Shown: piece after piece, positions 8,540-10,049 of the stretch
Position numbering within the stretch: the first letter of the stretch is position 1
How the letters are laid out: each line of letters begins with the position of its first letter
Source of the DNA: Gammaproteobacteria bacterium
Lineage (GTDB): Bacteria; Pseudomonadota; Gammaproteobacteria; GRL18
Assembly: GCA_013139395.1 (NCBI GenBank)
Contig: WTAX01000198.1
Coordinates: 1 to 10,049, forward strand
Direction: 5' to 3'
Length of the DNA: 10,049 nt
The notes under the pieces: model-generated
The model's database searches: none
What the model was told of the DNA's origin: nothing
What the model saw: only the letters and a program-made list of their open reading frames with translations
Translations under genes and position numbers: made by a program

Positions 8540-8953
8540 TTATTGCGCAGGTGCTGCTGGTGCTGGTGCTACTGGTGCTGGTGCAGCATATGGGTTGCCG
8601 TAATATGGCTGAGGAGCATAACCGCCGCCATAAGGTTGACCATAACCGCCGCCATAAGGCTGACCGTAACCACCGCCATAAGGCTGACCATAACCACCGC
8701 CATAAGGCTGGCCATAACCACGACCATAACCACCATAACGATAGTAGTCATCATCATCGTCATCCATCATGTCTTCCATTTCTTCCATCCAATATCTTGG
8801 ATCCCACTCATCATATTCATTACAGCCAGGGATTTTGCCATATGGACCATAGCATTCACCATCATTATCACTACCCCACCAGGATGCTGAAGCGTTTGAA
8901 GCAACACCCATAATAAACGCTGAAAAAACTGATACTGCAATTATCTTTTTCAT
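8540..8953 (-). CDS. Secreted Gly/Tyr-rich repeat protein, sulfur globule protein-like
   Basis: 137 residues from the preferred ATG. A classical signal peptide ([17 protein letters not shown], cleavage likely after ASNASA near residue 23) leads to a mature protein starting SWWGS. It then has two cysteines (C34, C44), a conserved-looking [17 protein letters not shown] segment, six consecutive Asp (64-69), and four perfect GQPYGGGY repeats (81-112). It ends in a Pro/Ala-rich tail ([14 protein letters not shown]). Signal peptide, WWG start, Gly/Tyr repeats and Pro/Ala tail resemble proteins of the sulfur globule family, which coat sulfur deposits in the periplasm of sulfur-oxidising gammaproteobacteria. 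The SQR-like gene 2.4 kb away fits this. It could instead be another low-complexity envelope protein, or bind metal through its acidic run. The ATG at 8953 has GAGAG six bases upstream; an in-frame ATG at 8959 would add two residues but would abut that site. It appears monocistronic, with its own terminator. Confidence 0.72.
   Translation of the reverse strand: MKKIIAVSVFSAFIMGVASNASASWWGSDNDGECYGPYGKIPGCNEYDEWDPRYWMEEMEDMMDDDDDDYYRYGGYGRGYGQPYGGGYGQPYGGGYGQPYGGGYGQPYGGGYAPQPYYGNPYAAPAPVAPAPAAPAQ
8617..8712. repeat. Four tandem 24-bp coding repeats (GQPYGGGY)
   Basis: Four consecutive 24-bp units (8617-8640, 8641-8664, 8665-8688, 8689-8712) differ only at single positions, and each encodes GQPYGGGY in the minus-strand gene. 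A partial, degenerate copy follows from 8713. Being a multiple of three, gain or loss of a unit would keep the frame. The repeats also keep other frames open, producing spurious overlapping reading frames on both strands. Confidence 0.95.
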
Positions 8954-9015
8954 ATCCATCTCTCTATTTTATTTTTTTAATTTAGAAAACATTAACCTAC
9001 ATAACCACTATAACA

Positions 9016-9097
9016 CTTAATAGGTATAAATCTTATTGTCTTTACTTACATAAACTTCATAGTAGTAAAAAAATCAAGATAAATCAAACCTATTAAG
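9016..9097. repeat. Widely spaced inverted repeat upstream of the repeat-protein gene
   Basis: CTTAATAGGT (9016-9025) and ACCTATTAAG (9088-9097) are perfect 10-bp inverted copies separated by 62 bp, with centres 72 bp apart, near seven turns of B-DNA. The predicted promoter of the sulfur-globule-like gene lies between them. They could be paired operator half-sites; chance occurrence in AT-rich DNA is possible. Confidence 0.5.
9059..9087 (-). promoter_or_regulatory. Candidate promoter of the sulfur-globule-like gene
   Basis: On the minus strand, TTGATT (9087-9082), a 17-bp spacer and TACTAT (9064-9059) each match the sigma70 consensus at 4 of 6 positions. The leader to the ATG at 8953 would be about 100 nt. 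The -35 is one copy of a direct repeat, AAATCAA at 9071-9077 and 9081-9087 (plus strand), spaced exactly 10 bp apart. Confidence 0.35.
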
Positions 9098-9110
9098 AAA
9101 CAGTATATCA

Positions 9111-9136
9111 TAATATATTACAATTCTAATATATTA
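9111..9136. repeat. Paired AT-only palindromes at the HIT gene 3' end
   Basis: TAATATATTA, itself palindromic, occurs at 9111-9120 and 9127-9136 with six bases between. The two copies could pair into a 10-bp A/T stem spanning the HIT stop codon. No T-run follows on the minus strand, so it is at best a weak terminator or 3' end structure, and may be chance. Confidence 0.35.
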
Positions 9137-9525
9137 TTTAACTTTTCTTTGATTTTATCCACTTCAACTGACTCATAGGCTTGTTTTTCACTCGCTCCCC
9201 ATACCACACCAGGCCAATAAGCATCTGTTTTATAACGGGCAATAATATGAATATGCATTTGCTTGACAATATTACCAATAGCCGCCACATTTAATTTATC
9301 CGGCTTAAATTCATTGCTTATAAAGTCTGAGATTTTATTAATCGCATTAAACACCAGTGTCTGAGTTATTGTATCTAATTCATGAAGTTCAGTTTTATCT
9401 GTTTTTGGCACCAGAATAAACCAGGGCACCAGCGAATTATTCATCAACAAAAATACAAATTGTTCAGATTCTGCCAGGATAAAACAGTCATTTGCCAGAC
9501 GTGAGTCCAGTTTAAAATTTGTCAT
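9118..9525 (-). CDS. HIT-family (histidine triad) nucleotide-binding protein
   Basis: 135 residues, cytosolic. HIT-superfamily proteins hydrolyse or transfer nucleotides through a histidine nucleophile. The signature region is GNIVKQMHIHIIARYKTDAY (85-104), followed by WPGVVWG. Aligned from the ARY end to Fhit/Hint-type HxHxHxx motifs, the motif here reads Q89-x-H91-x-H93, so the first His is Gln while the middle (nucleophile) and third His are kept. I recall this form in a small bacterial HIT branch with the WPGPVW motif. The N-terminal part (VFLLMNNSLVPWFILVPKTD, 24-43) matches the strand and 'W-x-x-L-V-P' region of the family. The ATG at 9525-9523 overlaps the TGA of the upstream RND gene (ATGA), implying cotranscription and translational coupling. 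An AGGAG lies at 9542-9538, a rather long 12 nt upstream. The physiological substrate is unknown. Confidence 0.88.
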   Translation of the reverse strand: MTNFKLDSRLANDCFILAESEQFVFLLMNNSLVPWFILVPKTDKTELHELDTITQTLVFNAINKISDFISNEFKPDKLNVAAIGNIVKQMHIHIIARYKTDAYWPGVVWGASEKQAYESVEVDKIKEKLNNILEL

Positions 9526-10049
9526 ATAGATATATTACTCCTCATTCCATCTTCTTCAGAAAAAAATCCCCTGATTTTAAAATGGATGGATTCATGTATG
9601 GATAAAAAGACCGGGATAATGATCAACACCAATACTGTCGCAAACGCCAGACCAAAGGCAATGGAAACTGCCATCGGGATCAAAAATTGTGCCTGTAAAG
9701 AGGTTTCAAACAATAAGGGTAATAAACCGGCGATTGTAGTTAATGAGGTTAATAACACTGCCCGCAAACGTTGTACAGAGGCTTCAATTAAAGCATCTTT
9801 AACCAGCATACCTTTATCCCTCAGACGTTTATAAAAAGTAACCAGAATAATCGAATCATTAACCACAATGCCTGACAAGCCAAAAAAACCAAAAATAGAC
9901 AGTAAGGTAAGATCTATACCCTGAATCCAATGCCCCCAGAGCGCTCCTACCAGGCCAAAAGGAATAATAGCCATCACCACCAGCGGCCAGCCATAAGAAG
10001 AGAAAACCCAGGCAAGAACAATATAAATCAAGGTAAGACCAAGGGTGCC
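9522..10049 (-). CDS. RND efflux transporter permease, C-terminal part (cut by window edge)
   Basis: The frame is open to base 10049, so only the last 175 residues of a protein usually about 1,030 residues long are seen. It is an inner-membrane proton-driven RND pump of the AcrB/HAE1-like type. The visible part covers the last transmembrane helices. The segment LIYIVLAWVFSSYGWPLVVM leads to IIPFGLVGALWGH, and the motif GLSGIVVNDSIILV is a typical RND signature. RAVLLTSLTTIAGLLPLL follows, and then SLQAQFLIPMAVSIAFGLAF. The protein ends in a short cytoplasmic tail (FFSEEDGMRSNISI). An apparent TTG start at 10031 lies inside the conserved helix and is not a real start; the upstream codons continue the helix (GTLGLTL). 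The substrate cannot be told from this part. Its stop overlaps the HIT gene start by 4 bp. An adaptor (membrane fusion protein) gene would be expected upstream, beyond the window. Confidence 0.93.
   Translation of the reverse strand, partial: GTLGLTLIYIVLAWVFSSYGWPLVVMAIIPFGLVGALWGHWIQGIDLTLLSIFGFFGLSGIVVNDSIILVTFYKRLRDKGMLVKDALIEASVQRLRAVLLTSLTTIAGLLPLLFETSLQAQFLIPMAVSIAFGLAFATVLVLIIIPVFLSIHESIHFKIRGFFSEEDGMRSNISI

Noticed and set aside
8617..8712. 24-bp repeats as a CRISPR array
   Set aside because: The units are contiguous with no unique spacers, and they encode a regular peptide repeat in frame.
8569..8763. Minus-strand Met/Val-rich frame inside the repeat-protein gene
   Set aside because: Out-of-frame reading of the same repeats; no start signal and an implausible composition.
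8513..8913. Long open frames on the plus strand (His/Arg-rich and Thr/Ile-rich) opposite the repeat-protein gene
   Set aside because: They are by-products of the 24-bp repeat, which keeps several frames open. They lack a ribosome site and sensible composition, and the minus-strand frame has a signal peptide, terminator and family resemblance.
9071..9087. Possible FNR/ANR site (TTGAT-N4-ATCAA) before the repeat-protein gene
   Set aside because: The two TTGAT-like halves are in direct, not inverted, orientation, so the site does not fit the FNR consensus.
10032..10049. Start of the RND gene at the TTG at 10031
   Set aside because: Codons upstream of it continue the conserved membrane helix without a stop; the gene simply runs off the window.

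Overview
The window reads as chromosomal DNA of a gammaproteobacterium with a moderately low GC content (roughly 40% by eye, not computed). YgiQ is nearly colinear with the enterobacterial protein, HemF is the oxygen-dependent type, and the small membrane protein, HIT protein and RND pump all have a gammaproteobacterial look. A sulfide:quinone oxidoreductase-like flavoprotein and a Gly/Tyr-rich secreted protein resembling sulfur globule envelope proteins lie within 4 kb of each other. Together they suggest, but do not prove, a sulfur-oxidising bacterium. I cannot name the species. I see no transposase, tRNA, rRNA, CRISPR array or phage gene.

Layout. Positions 1-42 may hold the last 13 codons of a plus-strand gene. 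From 101 to 2281 on the minus strand is a complete YgiQ-type radical SAM protein. A divergent intergenic region follows, with promoter-like elements for both sides, including a perfect 10-bp inverted repeat placed symmetrically around the -10 box of the rightward gene. That gene (2500-4971, plus) is a soluble three-PAS, GGDEF, EAL cyclic-di-GMP enzyme whose two catalytic domains both look intact. It ends in a rho-independent terminator and converges on a minus-strand block covering 5025-8404.

The minus-strand block, in transcription order, is hemF (8404-7448), a flavin-reductase-like FMN protein (7421-6873), a two-TM membrane protein of unknown function (6859-6191) and the SQR-like flavoprotein (6152-5025). 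Gaps are 26, 13 and 38 bp with no terminator between them, so they probably form one operon joining haem synthesis, flavin chemistry and quinone-linked oxidation. Upstream is a separate unit, the sulfur-globule-like gene (8953-8540), with its own strong terminator and a 164-bp upstream region containing an inverted repeat and a helical-turn direct repeat. At the right edge an RND efflux permease (cut by the window) overlaps a HIT-family gene by 4 bp (ATGA), so these two are almost certainly cotranscribed.

Most of the window is ordinary housekeeping and accessory content. The points most worth a second look are the secreted repeat protein, the operator-like palindrome over the cyclic-di-GMP gene promoter, the Cys/His cluster in its third PAS domain, the non-standard cysteine set of the SQR-like enzyme, and the uncharacterised membrane protein between the flavin genes.
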